Notes under the pieces: generated by a model
What the model was told of the DNA's origin: nothing
Seen by the model: the letters and a program-made list of their open reading frames with translations, nothing else
The model's database searches: none
Program-made: the position numbers and the translations under genes
Source of the DNA: Brevundimonas sp. UBA7664
Lineage (GTDB): Bacteria > Pseudomonadota > Alphaproteobacteria > Caulobacterales > Caulobacteraceae
Assembly (NCBI RefSeq): GCF_002483305.1
Contig: NZ_DLHQ01000008.1
Coordinates: 1 to 64,000 of the forward strand
Reading direction: 5' to 3'
DNA: 64,000 nt
In this document: positions 25,607 to 34,355 of the stretch, piece by piece
Layout: every line of letters starts with the position of its first letter
How positions within the stretch are numbered: the stretch's first letter is position 1

Positions 25607-26563
25607 ATGAAATACGCCTACGAGGATCTCAGCCCCGAACAGTTCGAAACGCTCGTGGTCCTGATCTGCAAGGTCTTGCTGGGCGCTGGCGTGCAAGGCT
25701 TCGCGAAGGGGCCGGATGGTGGGCGGGATGCGAAATTCGTGGGCACGGCCCAGCTCTATCCCAGCACGGCCTCGCCTTGGAGTGGGCCGGTGATCGCCCA
25801 GGCCAAGCACACGATCGGCTACAACAAGAGCTTCGGCGAGTCGGATTTCTTCACCCCCACGGGCGCCAACACGGTCATTGCGGAAGAGACGCCGAGGATC
25901 ATCGCGCTTCGGGCCGCCGGGGAGCTCGACTTCTATATGCTGTTCGCCAATCGCCGACTGCCGGCGGACGCCGCCGCCAAGATCCGCGCCCACCTTTCCA
26001 GCGCCTGCGATCTGCCAGTGTCGTCCATCGCGCTGTTCGGCATCGACGACCTCGACCTCTTCCTCAAGGCCAATCCCGGGGTCGCGGACCTAGCCAACCT
26101 GGACCCGGTGGATTCGCCCCTCATCGTGAGCCCCGACGAGCTTGCCGAGGTCGTCACCGCACTGGCGAACAACAAGGATCACTTCAGCGACGCCGTGGAC
26201 ACCCCGCCCGTTCCACGCGTTAGCTACGAGGCCAAGAACGCCGTCAACAATCTCACGGACGAATACGCCAAAGCCCTGCGTAAGCGCTATCTGAAGGACA
26301 CCGCCCAGATCCGATCCTTTCTGGCGGCGCCCGAGAACGAGGAGATTTTGAGGGCCTATGAAAGCGTGGTGGAAGAGTTCGAGCTGGCTATTATCGCCAA
26401 GCGCAAGGGCCACCAAACTTTTGACGAGGTGATGGAGCATCTGCTCGCCCTCCTGTTCGGGCGGGATCCCATCCTGCGCCAGCGACCTCACAAGCGATTG
26501 ACCCGTGCAGTGCTGTTCTACATGTACTGGAACTGCGACATAGGCAGGGAAGCGGATGCTTAG
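25607..26563 (+). CDS. ABC three-component system effector with Mrr-like nuclease domain
   Basis: The 318-residue product has an N-terminal restriction endonuclease-like domain: FETLVVLICK with Glu13, KGPDGGRD with Asp41, and AQAKH with Gln65-x-Lys67, which is the Mrr-type PD-(D/E)xK arrangement. The C-terminal part is helical and matches the position of the ABC-3C-specific C-terminal domain that docks to the other two components. ABC-3C systems were predicted as conflict systems from gene neighbourhoods, in which an SMC-like ATPase senses invading DNA and releases the effector. The next gene overlaps this one by 8 bases. Confidence 0.8.
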   Translation: MKYAYEDLSPEQFETLVVLICKVLLGAGVQGFAKGPDGGRDAKFVGTAQLYPSTASPWSGPVIAQAKHTIGYNKSFGESDFFTPTGANTVIAEETPRIIALRAAGELDFYMLFANRRLPADAAAKIRAHLSSACDLPVSSIALFGIDDLDLFLKANPGVADLANLDPVDSPLIVSPDELAEVVTALANNKDHFSDAVDTPPVPRVSYEAKNAVNNLTDEYAKALRKRYLKDTAQIRSFLAAPENEEILRAYESVVEEFELAIIAKRKGHQTFDEVMEHLLALLFGRDPILRQRPHKRLTRAVLFYMYWNCDIGREADA

Positions 26564-26795
26564 ACCGAGCAAACACGCTCACCCGGATCGAACGGTGATC
26601 AACGTCGCCATCCTGCTTTTGGCGCGGCTGCGGTCGCGCCGGCTGGAGGGTTACAGCGAACTGCGCGCATTCGCCAAGAAGGCGGTGGCGGGCGGCGACA
26701 CCCTCTTCCTACCGTCCCTGAACTTCCTTTTCCTCCTTGGTCTGGTCGAGTACCGACCCAAGACCGACGCGATCGAGTATCTGGGGCCGCAATGA
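26556..26795 (+). CDS. ABC-3C middle component
   Basis: The 79-residue product (MLRPSKHAHPDRTVINVAIL) is a small winged-helix-like protein whose size, position and the sequence LNFLFLLGLVEYRP fit the middle component of ABC three-component systems, which links effector and ATPase. It overlaps the effector gene by 8 bases and the ATPase gene by 4 (ATGA), so the three are translationally coupled. Assignment depends mainly on context. Confidence 0.78.
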   Translation: MLRPSKHAHPDRTVINVAILLLARLRSRRLEGYSELRAFAKKAVAGGDTLFLPSLNFLFLLGLVEYRPKTDAIEYLGPQ

Positions 26796-28582
26796 GGCTT
26801 TCCCGATTCTATAGCGATCAGCCTGAAATCTTCTCCCCGATCGATTTCGTCGCCGGGCTGAATGTCGTGCTGGCAGAAATCCGCCTGCCCGAGAACCAGC
26901 AGCGCGACACCCACAACCTGGGCAAATCGACACTCGGCCGCCTCCTGGATTTCGGCTTCCTCGCCGGAAAGGATCCCAAATTCTTCCTGTTCCGCTATCC
27001 CCAGTTCAGCGCCTTCGTCTTCTTCCTTGAGGTCGAACTTGAGGACGGCAGCTATCTGACGGTTCGGCGCAGCGTGGCGGACGCCACCCGGATCGCGTTC
27101 AAGAAGGCCGTCGTCGGTCAGCAGGATTTCTCGGCGCTGGGCGAGAGAAACTGGGATCACTGGGACGTCCCTTTCGACCGCGCCAAGGATTTGCTCGACA
27201 GTCTGCTAGACTGGCGCGCGTTGAAGCCGTGGGGATACCGCAAGGGCCTCGGCTATTTCCTGCGCTCCCAGGACGATTTCCGCGACGTGTTCCAGCTCAA
27301 GCGGTTCGCCAACGCCCACGCCGACTGGAAGCCCTTCCTCGCGCATCTTCTCGGCTTCGACGGTGATCTGGTCACCCAGCACTATGCCAAGGAAGACGAA
27401 CTCGCCGAAAAGGTGCGGATCGAACAGACGATTCAGAACGAACTCGGCGGAACGGTCGTCGATGTCAGCAAGATCGAGGGCATGCTCCTGTTGAAGCAGC
27501 AGGATCTCGACCGAAAGCAGGAGCTGCTCGACGCCTTTGATTTCCGCACCGACGACAAGGCGCAGACCCGAGCGCTCGTTGACGAAGTCGATCAGCGCAT
27601 CGCGCATCTCAACGGTCGACGCTACACACTGCAGGCCAACCGCAAGAAGATCGATCAATCGCTGAAGGAGGATCAGATCCTCTTCAGCCCGGACGAAGCG
27701 CGAGAGATGTTCGCCCAGGCCGGCGTGCTGTTCGAAGGCCAGATCAAGCGGGATTTCGATCAGCTCCTCAGCTTCAACCGCGCGATCACCGAGGAGCGAC
27801 AAGGCTATCTTGAGGAAGAGCGCGGTGAGATCGACGTCGAGCTCAAGTCGGTGAACACCGAGCTCACCGCGCTTGGCAAACGGCGGTCAGAGACCTTGCG
27901 GGCCTTGAGCGATACGGATGCCTTCCTCCGCTACAAGCGAATGTCCGCCGAGACGGTGACGTTGCGCGCCGACATTACGTCCCTAGAGCGTCAGCGCGGA
28001 CATTTGCGCCGCCTCCAGGAACTGCGGCACGACATCCGAACCCTGGTCGCCGAGCATGGCGCGCTCCAGGAACTCATCGAACAGGACGTCGAGGCCCAGA
28101 ACCGTCAGCCGACGTCCCGCTTCTCGCAGATCAGGCTCTTCTTCAATGAGATCATTGAAGAGGTGCTCGATCGCAAGGCTCTCCTGAACGTGTTTCCCAA
28201 CACCAAAGGGCACTTGGAGTTCCGCGCGGAGATCCTCGACGAAGGCGGGAACGCGACCAGCGCCGACATGGGCTTCACCTATCGCAAGCTGCTCTGCGTG
28301 GCCTTCGACCTGGCCGTTCTCCGCGTGCACCTGAGCGACCGCTTCCCGCGCTTCGCCTATCACGATGGCGTTCTGGAATCGCTTGATGACCGGAAGAAGG
28401 AGCTCCTTCTGACGGTGCTCCGGGCTTACGCGGCCAGAGGTCTTCAGTCGATCATCACCTTGATCGATTCCGACCTGCCCAAGCGGACCGAAGATGAGCC
28501 CGTGTTTGACGACGCCGAGATCATTGTCCGGCTGCACGACGAGGGCGAGCAAGGACGGCTCTTCCGCATGCCTTCGTGGTGA
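26792..28582 (+). CDS. ABC-3C ATPase (DUF2326-type, SMC-like)
   Basis: The 596-residue ATPase has a Walker A HNLGKSTL at residues 41-48, two central coiled-coil arms (about 200-270 and 330-410), and a C-terminal lobe with a signature-like region and the HDGVLESLDDRKK motif in the Walker B position, typical of DUF2326 proteins. This is the SMC/RecF-like motor and presumed sensor of the ABC-3C system. Its start overlaps the middle component stop. The three-gene operon ends here, 16 bases before the stop of the convergent acetyltransferase-like gene. Confidence 0.82.
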   Translation: MRLSRFYSDQPEIFSPIDFVAGLNVVLAEIRLPENQQRDTHNLGKSTLGRLLDFGFLAGKDPKFFLFRYPQFSAFVFFLEVELEDGSYLTVRRSVADATRIAFKKAVVGQQDFSALGERNWDHWDVPFDRAKDLLDSLLDWRALKPWGYRKGLGYFLRSQDDFRDVFQLKRFANAHADWKPFLAHLLGFDGDLVTQHYAKEDELAEKVRIEQTIQNELGGTVVDVSKIEGMLLLKQQDLDRKQELLDAFDFRTDDKAQTRALVDEVDQRIAHLNGRRYTLQANRKKIDQSLKEDQILFSPDEAREMFAQAGVLFEGQIKRDFDQLLSFNRAITEERQGYLEEERGEIDVELKSVNTELTALGKRRSETLRALSDTDAFLRYKRMSAETVTLRADITSLERQRGHLRRLQELRHDIRTLVAEHGALQELIEQDVEAQNRQPTSRFSQIRLFFNEIIEEVLDRKALLNVFPNTKGHLEFRAEILDEGGNATSADMGFTYRKLLCVAFDLAVLRVHLSDRFPRFAYHDGVLESLDDRKKELLLTVLRAYAARGLQSIITLIDSDLPKRTEDEPVFDDAEIIVRLHDEGEQGRLFRMPSW

Positions 28583-28598
28583 GGCCCGGAAGTCTCCA

Positions 28599-29762
28599 TT
28601 AGTCGTCGGCCTCCATCGCGTGTCGATCGGGCTCTACTGCGGCCAAGAAGGCCAGCATGTCTGGAGAGACCGGGCCTTCGACACGGAAATCTCCGAACTC
28701 GGCGCGAAACGCAGCCCAGCGCGATCTGAGGACACCCGTCCGACGGCCAGCCGGGCAGACCCAGACCCACTGCAGCGCCCAGGCCGCCGGGGCGTTCGAA
28801 TACTCCCGCCACCGGAACACGACACAGCCGACAATGGCACCGTCGGCGCGGGTCATCAGGAAGCCGCGCGCGCTATGGTCCTTCTCGTACTGAGCGCCCC
28901 AACCCACGAAGCTGTAGTGGGTCTCCTGCCTGAAGAGCAGAGCTCGCTCATCAAGCGCATCCTGCTTCCACCGCGGCGATCGTGACGTCACTCGCTCGGG
29001 ATCCGCTTCCGCAGCCATGGCGGCGACCATGTTCGGATCCGGCGCCGGGTCCAGATAGACCATCCGCTTCCGATGTTCTTTTCGGTGTGAGGCGCTGGAG
29101 TCAGGATCGCCGCGATACCAAGTCAGGCCGCAGTCGCTGCAAACCGTCTTCACCGGGGACTTGCGGTTGCGAAAGCCGGGCCCCGTCACCTCGCAATGGG
29201 TTGGCGCACCGTCCTTCGTGACCCAAGTCTCCACCTTGTAGCCATTGCGCAAGACCCATTCGCGGACGTCGCAGTGCGCCAGTCTGGGCTCCGCCGAAAG
29301 GCTGACCTTCGCTTTCCGCCGGGTCCGGGCGTACCAGAAGATGTCCAGTTGAGAGGACGTGATCAGACCGCGCCTGGGCAACCGCGGAAGGAGAAGCTCG
29401 ACGAGGGGCGAGGGGTCGATCTCAAACCCGAGGCTTTCCAGGAGGATCAGCAGGCTGGCGGCGTCATCCGCTGCCCACGCAGGTGTGTAAACGACGCCGA
29501 GGCTGCGAGCGTTCGGCCGATGAACGGTGTCGCGCAACGGCGCCCCCGCGACCGCCGAGAGCGCTTCGAGATGGGTGGTGTCGAGGTTCTCGGCCAGCCT
29601 CGGATCGGTCAGGAGCAGGTAGTCCTCGAACTGCCAGGTCGCGAAAAATCCCTCCTTCACCACCCTTGCGAGGAGTGACGAGGCCGCTGACGGCGACCGC
29701 GTTCGCGCGGGCGTCTCAAGCGCCTGTAAGATCGCCGCCAAGAGCTCAGCGCTGACATCCAT
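28599..29762 (-). CDS. Zinc-finger acetyltransferase resembling ESCO cohesin acetyltransferases
   Basis: The 387-residue product has a C2H2-type finger, Cys208 and Cys211 in VCSDCGLTWYRGD, His226 and His230 in SHRKEH, with the same C-x2-CG-x-x-Y and H-x3-H spacing as the finger that precedes the acetyltransferase domain in eukaryotic Eco1/ESCO. It is followed by a C-terminal GNAT-like domain (about 300-375: GFLMTRADGAIVGCVVFRWR, WVWVCPAGRRTGVLRSRWAA), although the acetyl-CoA-binding loop is degenerate. The N-terminal 180 residues are unknown and helical. ATG 29762 follows GGGAGAG; ATG 29777 is also good. It is convergent with the ABC-3C ATPase and divergent from the next unknown gene. The substrate is unknown. 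Confidence 0.6.
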   Translation of the reverse strand: MDVSAELLAAILQALETPARTRSPSAASSLLARVVKEGFFATWQFEDYLLLTDPRLAENLDTTHLEALSAVAGAPLRDTVHRPNARSLGVVYTPAWAADDAASLLILLESLGFEIDPSPLVELLLPRLPRRGLITSSQLDIFWYARTRRKAKVSLSAEPRLAHCDVREWVLRNGYKVETWVTKDGAPTHCEVTGPGFRNRKSPVKTVCSDCGLTWYRGDPDSSASHRKEHRKRMVYLDPAPDPNMVAAMAAEADPERVTSRSPRWKQDALDERALLFRQETHYSFVGWGAQYEKDHSARGFLMTRADGAIVGCVVFRWREYSNAPAAWALQWVWVCPAGRRTGVLRSRWAAFRAEFGDFRVEGPVSPDMLAFLAAVEPDRHAMEADD

Positions 29763-29930
29763 CGCGATCTCTCCCATGCCTCTCGCCTCCCGTCCCTCGC
29801 GGAATCGGCCTCGGCGCCGACGATACCGGTGGACGGTTCGCCCCTGAGTTCGATGTCCGACTTGTTTCAACCACCAGGATCGGTGTCACTAGGGCACCGA
29901 TCGATACATCGCAGAACCTGTGGAGCGTGC

Positions 29931-30788
29931 ATGGACCAATCCGATTTCGACGCCTTCGCTGTGATGGCCGGCGAGGAGATGTTGAAGCGGGCGGGTGAGG
30001 CCCTTGGCCGCAGACTTTCGGCCCGAGGTTTGACCGACCTGGCGGCGGTGTCCCCGGATATCCAGGAGCAGCTTTACCGCGAGGCCGTGATGGAAACCGC
30101 GGTCCACGTGCCCGGTGTCGATCTCGCGATGCTGAGCCGGGTGCTCGACGGCATTTTCCGATCCGATCTGAGCGACGCCGTCCAGCGTCTCGTCGGCGAG
30201 AGCGGCGAAGTCTACGACGCGTTCGACTTCGCATCAGGTGTGGACGCCGCTGTCCTGATGGCCTTCTTCGGCCTGCCCGTTGCACCGATGGAACGGGTAT
30301 CCGGAGCGATAACCTCTCCCCTCACCAACGAGATCGATGCGGTCGTCGAGGCGTTCGCCACCTCAAAGGCAGACCTCGTCGGATACTCGTCTGCCCTGGC
30401 TCCGTTCTATGTCCTGATCACCGATTGCCAGGACACGATCGCCCAGGTGCTGAAGTCTGAACCGAAGGCCGCGCGGATCGCAGACCTTTTCGCGCGAGAT
30501 GGCCTGCCGTTGCCAGAACCCCTCGGCGTCCCCTTCGTGAAAGCCTGCTGGATCTTCCGGCGACGTCCCAATGATCGTGTCGGCGGCTTGATGTATCTCG
30601 ACCCCCGCGACGACTGGGGCTCGTACTTCTTCTTCGCTGGGTTCGTCGAAGACGGCGAACCAAAGGGGGCCGGACCGGACGGCCTCAAGCCCATTTCCCG
30701 GCAGCTGCTGTATGCGCTTCTACGATCCCCGGACGCTCACTCGTTCGTTCAGGGAACCCCGAAGCCCATAACGCCGACGTCGCACTGA
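29931..30788 (+). CDS. Hypothetical protein, 285 residues
   Basis: I do not recognise this protein. It is acidic, mostly helical in the first two thirds (VDLAMLSRVLDGIF, SGEVYDAFDFASGVDAAVLM) and has a mixed alpha/beta C-terminus (KACWIFRRRPNDRVGGLMYL). No signal peptide or membrane segment is visible. ATG 29931 has GGAG five bases upstream. It is divergent from the ESCO-like gene and convergent with the next unknown gene (18 bases between stops), within the defence-like region. Confidence 0.65.
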   Translation: MDQSDFDAFAVMAGEEMLKRAGEALGRRLSARGLTDLAAVSPDIQEQLYREAVMETAVHVPGVDLAMLSRVLDGIFRSDLSDAVQRLVGESGEVYDAFDFASGVDAAVLMAFFGLPVAPMERVSGAITSPLTNEIDAVVEAFATSKADLVGYSSALAPFYVLITDCQDTIAQVLKSEPKAARIADLFARDGLPLPEPLGVPFVKACWIFRRRPNDRVGGLMYLDPRDDWGSYFFFAGFVEDGEPKGAGPDGLKPISRQLLYALLRSPDAHSFVQGTPKPITPTSH

Positions 30789-30806
30789 ATCACTCCACGC
30801 GCAGGT

Positions 30807-31442
30807 CTAGCAGGACGGTTGGACGCCTTTTCCCGACCCGCACATTGCGGTCGACGCGGCTGTCCACTTCGCGCGAAGAGCCTCGGGCTCCAGAGAGAAA
30901 TCATCCTTGTAACGGCACAGGATGTCCTCGATCTCGTGGGTCGAGAACACCCGAAAGCTGTCGGGGACCTGATGATACATGATGCCCCACGCATCACCGT
31001 TCGGAAGCCGGCCGCCCAACAGGCGGCGGGCGCCCACGCGCGCTCCCGCGTGCAGATAGATCACATGCTCTGAGACATGGCCCAGTCGCTCGCAGATTCG
31101 GTCTGCAGCGTCATAGACAGCCAGCTCGCCGGCTCCACGTATGGGCTTGAACGCCTTCTGTACTAGGTCGAACACCTCGTGGAATCTGGTCGCCTTCTCC
31201 AGATCGCCTGAGATGGCGGACAGCGCATCAACGCAGGCATCGATGGCCCGGAGCGTGAGTCGCCTTTGATGGGGGTGTCGCTTTCCATTCGCCATGCGGG
31301 CCCGCCCCGCCCGGTCGAGCACCTCGGAGAACGGCTCGCCCTCCGCCGCCCACCAAAGGGCGTCTCGCTCACGATCGGCGGTGCCGGCCCGAAAGTCATC
31401 GGCGATCAATTCGGCGGTGCCGTACCAAACAGTCGGACGCAT
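30807..31442 (-). CDS. Hypothetical protein, 211 residues
   Basis: I cannot assign a function. A conserved-looking core, GAGELAVYDAADRICERLGH followed by VSEHVIYLHAGARVGAR, has a helix-hairpin-like pattern (Gly-x-Gly then Tyr-Asp) and recalls small proteins of unknown role found on mobile elements. ATG 31442 follows AGAGGG closely; a TTG at 31466 is an alternative. It is on the minus strand, upstream of nothing obvious on that strand for 350 bases. Confidence 0.65.
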   Translation of the reverse strand: MRPTVWYGTAELIADDFRAGTADRERDALWWAAEGEPFSEVLDRAGRARMANGKRHPHQRRLTLRAIDACVDALSAISGDLEKATRFHEVFDLVQKAFKPIRGAGELAVYDAADRICERLGHVSEHVIYLHAGARVGARRLLGGRLPNGDAWGIMYHQVPDSFRVFSTHEIEDILCRYKDDFSLEPEALRAKWTAASTAMCGSGKGVQPSC

Positions 31443-31790
31443 GGGACCCTCTTGTGATCGTTCCAAGCCATCATCCCTCCAAACCTACAGTTCGCGCAAT
31501 GTTCTCGCAGAATGTTGATGGACGCGGAGACGCTGCGCGCCTCGGCGTTCATCCAACGAAGGAGTTCCCTAGCGCGCCACTGCGCGAAGCGGATCCTCCC
31601 AAGTTCAGCTTCGAGTCACGAACGGAAGCGGAGCCTCAAGGTCTCGGAAGCGCCAAGAGCGGACGCTCGGGCCGATGCCAGAACCGGACGTTCGGCCCCG
31701 TGGCTGTTCGTGCAGCGGTCCGCGTCGGCGGCGATCAGTCTTGGACATCGGACAGCGGTTCGCGCTCGGAGCTATGAACCACAGCTCGGC
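31443..31790. other. Gene-free stretch upstream of the JAB gene
   Basis: These 348 bases hold no gene I can support. Open frames on the plus strand have Arg/Ser-rich, shadow-like composition. The leader of the 30807-31442 gene and any terminator of the JAB-E1 operon must lie here, but no hairpin with a T run is evident. Confidence 0.5.
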
Positions 31791-32288
31791 TCAAGCTCGC
31801 GGTGTCGAAATCAGGCGTGGCCAGTCCGAAGGAACGTCGAACACCGCAAGTTCGCACCGTTCCGCCGGTGCGGGGTGAAACAGCCGACCCCGTGGCTGGG
31901 TCCAGGCGTTGGCGTGCCAGCCCCCCGCCGGCGCCGCAATGAGCATCAGCGAGTCTACAATCTTGCGACCGAGCTTCTGCAGTGTGCGCCGGTCCAGCCC
32001 GCTCAGTTCGGCTTCACTCTCTGGATGGGTGTGCCAGTCCCCGAGGTAGTCAAGGTCGCCCCCGCTGGCGGCAAAGGCCTCGTTGATGCGGGCGACCTGC
32101 CAGGCGTGGTCCGGCAGGAACATGTGTCGACCGTGCAGAGCCTTGGGACCCGGCCCGATCGTCCCCATCACGATGCGATCTCCCCCACGTCGCCAGCCCA
32201 TGAGAACACCGCCAGTCTCCAGCGGTGCCAGCGTCCTCGCCTGTTCCAGAAGGTCTTCGAATACATCCCGCCCGATCCAAACCTTCAT
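31791..32288 (-). CDS. JAB/MPN-domain isopeptidase of a ubiquitin-like system
   Basis: JAB proteases remove ubiquitin-like proteins from targets or mature them. The 165-residue product contains the full JAMM zinc site: Glu24 (LETGGVLMGW), His86 and His88 (GDWHTHPE), Ser96 and Asp99 (LSGLD), in the right spacing. Its ATG overlaps the stop of the E1 gene (ATGA), so the two are co-translated. It has no extra domains. In bacterial conjugation systems such as type II CBASS (Cap3) or Bil (BilC) a JAB protein has the same place beside E1/E2; here no CD-NTase gene is present. Confidence 0.9.
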   Translation of the reverse strand: MKVWIGRDVFEDLLEQARTLAPLETGGVLMGWRRGGDRIVMGTIGPGPKALHGRHMFLPDHAWQVARINEAFAASGGDLDYLGDWHTHPESEAELSGLDRRTLQKLGRKIVDSLMLIAAPAGGWHANAWTQPRGRLFHPAPAERCELAVFDVPSDWPRLISTPRA

Positions 32289-34045
32289 GCGCCGCCGCAA
32301 CTCCAGCATCGGTCATGGCGCCCGATCGCGGCGGCCGTCTCCCAGCGCGGCAGGATCCGGCGGGGACCGTGCTTCAGCGAGAGGACGGCCAAGGGCCAGT
32401 CGCCGACGTCGTAATCGTCCGGAGCCAGCGTCCCGATCGCGCTTCGGACAAGTTCAAGAGAAACCTCCTGCAGCTCGAACGCTCCGCCCGTGAAGGTCGG
32501 CGTGTTGCAACCGACGGGCGTAATCGTGCCGGACGAATCGACAGGCGGTCGGGGCAGGGTTTGGTCGTGCCAGTGTTCGTCCAGGCAGGCCGGGCACCCG
32601 CCTCCTGAGGGCGCGAAGCGCGCCACGGCGCCGCCCGCGGCGCCTTCGGTCGCGTATCCCATGATGAAGGGCTTACCCATGTCGCGGCAGACCGAAGCGA
32701 GGGACCGCTGGCACTCCGTCGAGGCGGACGCGTCGATCACCACGTCTGCTTCGGCCACCCGCGCCCGGATCCATTCCATCTGATGCTGGTTCGCCTCGGC
32801 TGCGGCGGCCGGATCGGAGACGGCGACGCCGATCTTGGCGACATGGGGGACGACCTCGGTGGCGGGGTAGTTCCGTGTCAGATGGTGGTAGAGCGCATGC
32901 GATTTGGGCAGACCCCAGAACTCCCGGGCGAGAGCCCACCGGACGCCGTTGCCGGGCTCGACGCTGTCCGAATCGACGATCGCCAGCCGGCCGAGACCGG
33001 CGCGAACGAGGTCCTGGGCCACGAAACCGCCGATCGCCCCGGCCCCTACCAGGAGCGCGGATTTCGCTCGCAGGGCTTTCGCGACGGGAACGCGGCCGAG
33101 GACGTCGTGGGCGAACCGGGCCCCTGTGACCAGCCCGGTTTCACGACCCTTTCCGATCCGGCGGCTGGCGAGGAACAGGAAGCCGACGCCGACACGTCCG
33201 TATTCGATCTCCTCGTCGAACACGATGACAGTCAACGCCATATCGCCTTGAGCCAGTCTGGCCATCCGAGCGCGCGCCTGGGGCTGGGCGGCGACAGCCC
33301 GCTCTATGATTCTGTCCGCTGCCGCGAGCATCTCGGCGGGGGTGTCGGTCGGCCGCGGCTTCATCCTGACCCAGCGTCCCTGGACGAGCGGTTCGCGGTC
33401 GATGCCGGCCCACGGCGTGAACCGGGGCGCAAGCCATTGGCCCGTCAGGGGCTCCATCGAGCGCAGCAGACCTTCGAAGCGGTTCGGGCCGAACGCTCGC
33501 CCTCTCACATTGAAACCGGCGATCCCGGCCGTCGTCCCGGGCACGGGCTGCCCGGCGTCAAAGACGATGATCGAGTCCGGCTCCGCCTGGCGTATGAAGT
33601 AGGTGCTGAGCGGATCGGGGGCATTCTCCTCCACGGCGGCGGCCTCGGTAGGCCGCGCCGCGGCGTGGGCCTGCGCGGCCTTGAGCACATTGGGCAGCTG
33701 CGCGGCGATCAGATCGGCGACTCGCTCGCAGGGGTCCCACTGGCCCGCGTCCTGCGTCAGCAGGCACAGCGTGCGGCTTGAGGGATCCTGGTGACGTGCG
33801 AGGGTCAGTTCGGGCGCGGACACATTGGCGCGGGCGAACGGGTGGCATGGCGAATAGCCAACGCGAAGGCGGGCTTCGACGCCCTCGCGCCAATAAATGT
33901 CGAGGATCAGCTGGCCGGCCTTATCGTGGACGACGGCGACATCCGCGCCCCGGCGTTCGAAGGCGCGCAGTTCCGCTTGGTACAGCGCGGGCCAGCGCAG
34001 CCACCAGTCGATCGGCTCCGACCGGAGCTGCGCTGTCCCGTGCAT
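32285..34045 (-). CDS. E2-E1 fusion protein of a bacterial ubiquitin-like system
   Basis: The 586-residue product fuses an E2-like N-terminal domain (about 1-130; HPFARANVSAPEL and a candidate catalytic Cys94 in RTLCLLTQD), a linker domain, and an E1/ThiF adenylation domain. The E1 has the nucleotide loop GAGAIGG (334-340), the acidic IVDSDSVEPGN, a conserved Cys513 in VGCNTPTFTG that may carry the thioester, and a zinc site made from C484/C487 and C580/C583. E2-E1 fusions with a JAB gene occur in antiphage systems. ATG 34045 starts at the end of the Pro-rich gene; longer readings would overwrite that gene in another frame. Confidence 0.88.
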   Translation of the reverse strand: MHGTAQLRSEPIDWWLRWPALYQAELRAFERRGADVAVVHDKAGQLILDIYWREGVEARLRVGYSPCHPFARANVSAPELTLARHQDPSSRTLCLLTQDAGQWDPCERVADLIAAQLPNVLKAAQAHAAARPTEAAAVEENAPDPLSTYFIRQAEPDSIIVFDAGQPVPGTTAGIAGFNVRGRAFGPNRFEGLLRSMEPLTGQWLAPRFTPWAGIDREPLVQGRWVRMKPRPTDTPAEMLAAADRIIERAVAAQPQARARMARLAQGDMALTVIVFDEEIEYGRVGVGFLFLASRRIGKGRETGLVTGARFAHDVLGRVPVAKALRAKSALLVGAGAIGGFVAQDLVRAGLGRLAIVDSDSVEPGNGVRWALAREFWGLPKSHALYHHLTRNYPATEVVPHVAKIGVAVSDPAAAAEANQHQMEWIRARVAEADVVIDASASTECQRSLASVCRDMGKPFIMGYATEGAAGGAVARFAPSGGGCPACLDEHWHDQTLPRPPVDSSGTITPVGCNTPTFTGGAFELQEVSLELVRSAIGTLAPDDYDVGDWPLAVLSLKHGPRRILPRWETAAAIGRHDRCWSCGGA

Positions 34046-34046
34046 C

Positions 34047-34247
34047 TCAGCCGACCGGGCGGTGCGGCGGCGGGTTGCTGGGCGTGGGCGGGCCGTCGGG
34101 CCGCCCCGGAGTGTGGCTCGGAGGACCGCCGGGCACGTCCGGATGGGTGGGGTGCTCGGGGTGCTGCGGACGGTCGGGACCGCCGGGCTCGTCGGGACGG
34201 CCGGGCTTGTCCGGATGATCGGGCTTTTCAGGCTTGTTGTTCGACAT
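34047..34247 (-). CDS. 66-residue Pro/Gly/His/Asp-rich protein preceding E2-E1
   Basis: The product begins MSNNKPEKPDHPDKPGRPDE and continues with short PD-x-P and HP units to the end HRPVG. It has no hydrophobic core and must be disordered. It has a good ribosome site (AGAGG), ends with its stop one base before the E2-E1 ATG, and is first in the operon under the divergent promoter, so it is a real, co-expressed gene. By position it takes the slot where related systems encode their ubiquitin-like modifier or substrate, and it ends in Gly, as modifiers do. It is not ubiquitin-like in sequence. I infer, without proof, that it is the conjugated peptide or the target. Confidence 0.7.
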   Translation of the reverse strand: MSNNKPEKPDHPDKPGRPDEPGGPDRPQHPEHPTHPDVPGGPPSHTPGRPDGPPTPSNPPPHRPVG

Positions 34248-34355
34248 TTCGACCTCTGTGTGTGGGGAGGGTGAACACCAGAGGGGTTCATCCGGGACTC
34301 GGCGGGTCGAGACCCGTCGACCAATGATTCCCGAAAGCGTGTTTGTGGTCAAGGG

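Noticed and set aside
31512..32414. 300-codon plus-strand frame opposite the JAB gene
   Set aside because: It is antisense to a JAMM-motif gene and its translation has shadow-like Arg/Ser/Pro composition.
31791..34247. Type II CBASS
   Set aside because: E2-E1 and JAB genes match Cap2/Cap3 in kind, but no CD-NTase or CBASS effector is encoded nearby.
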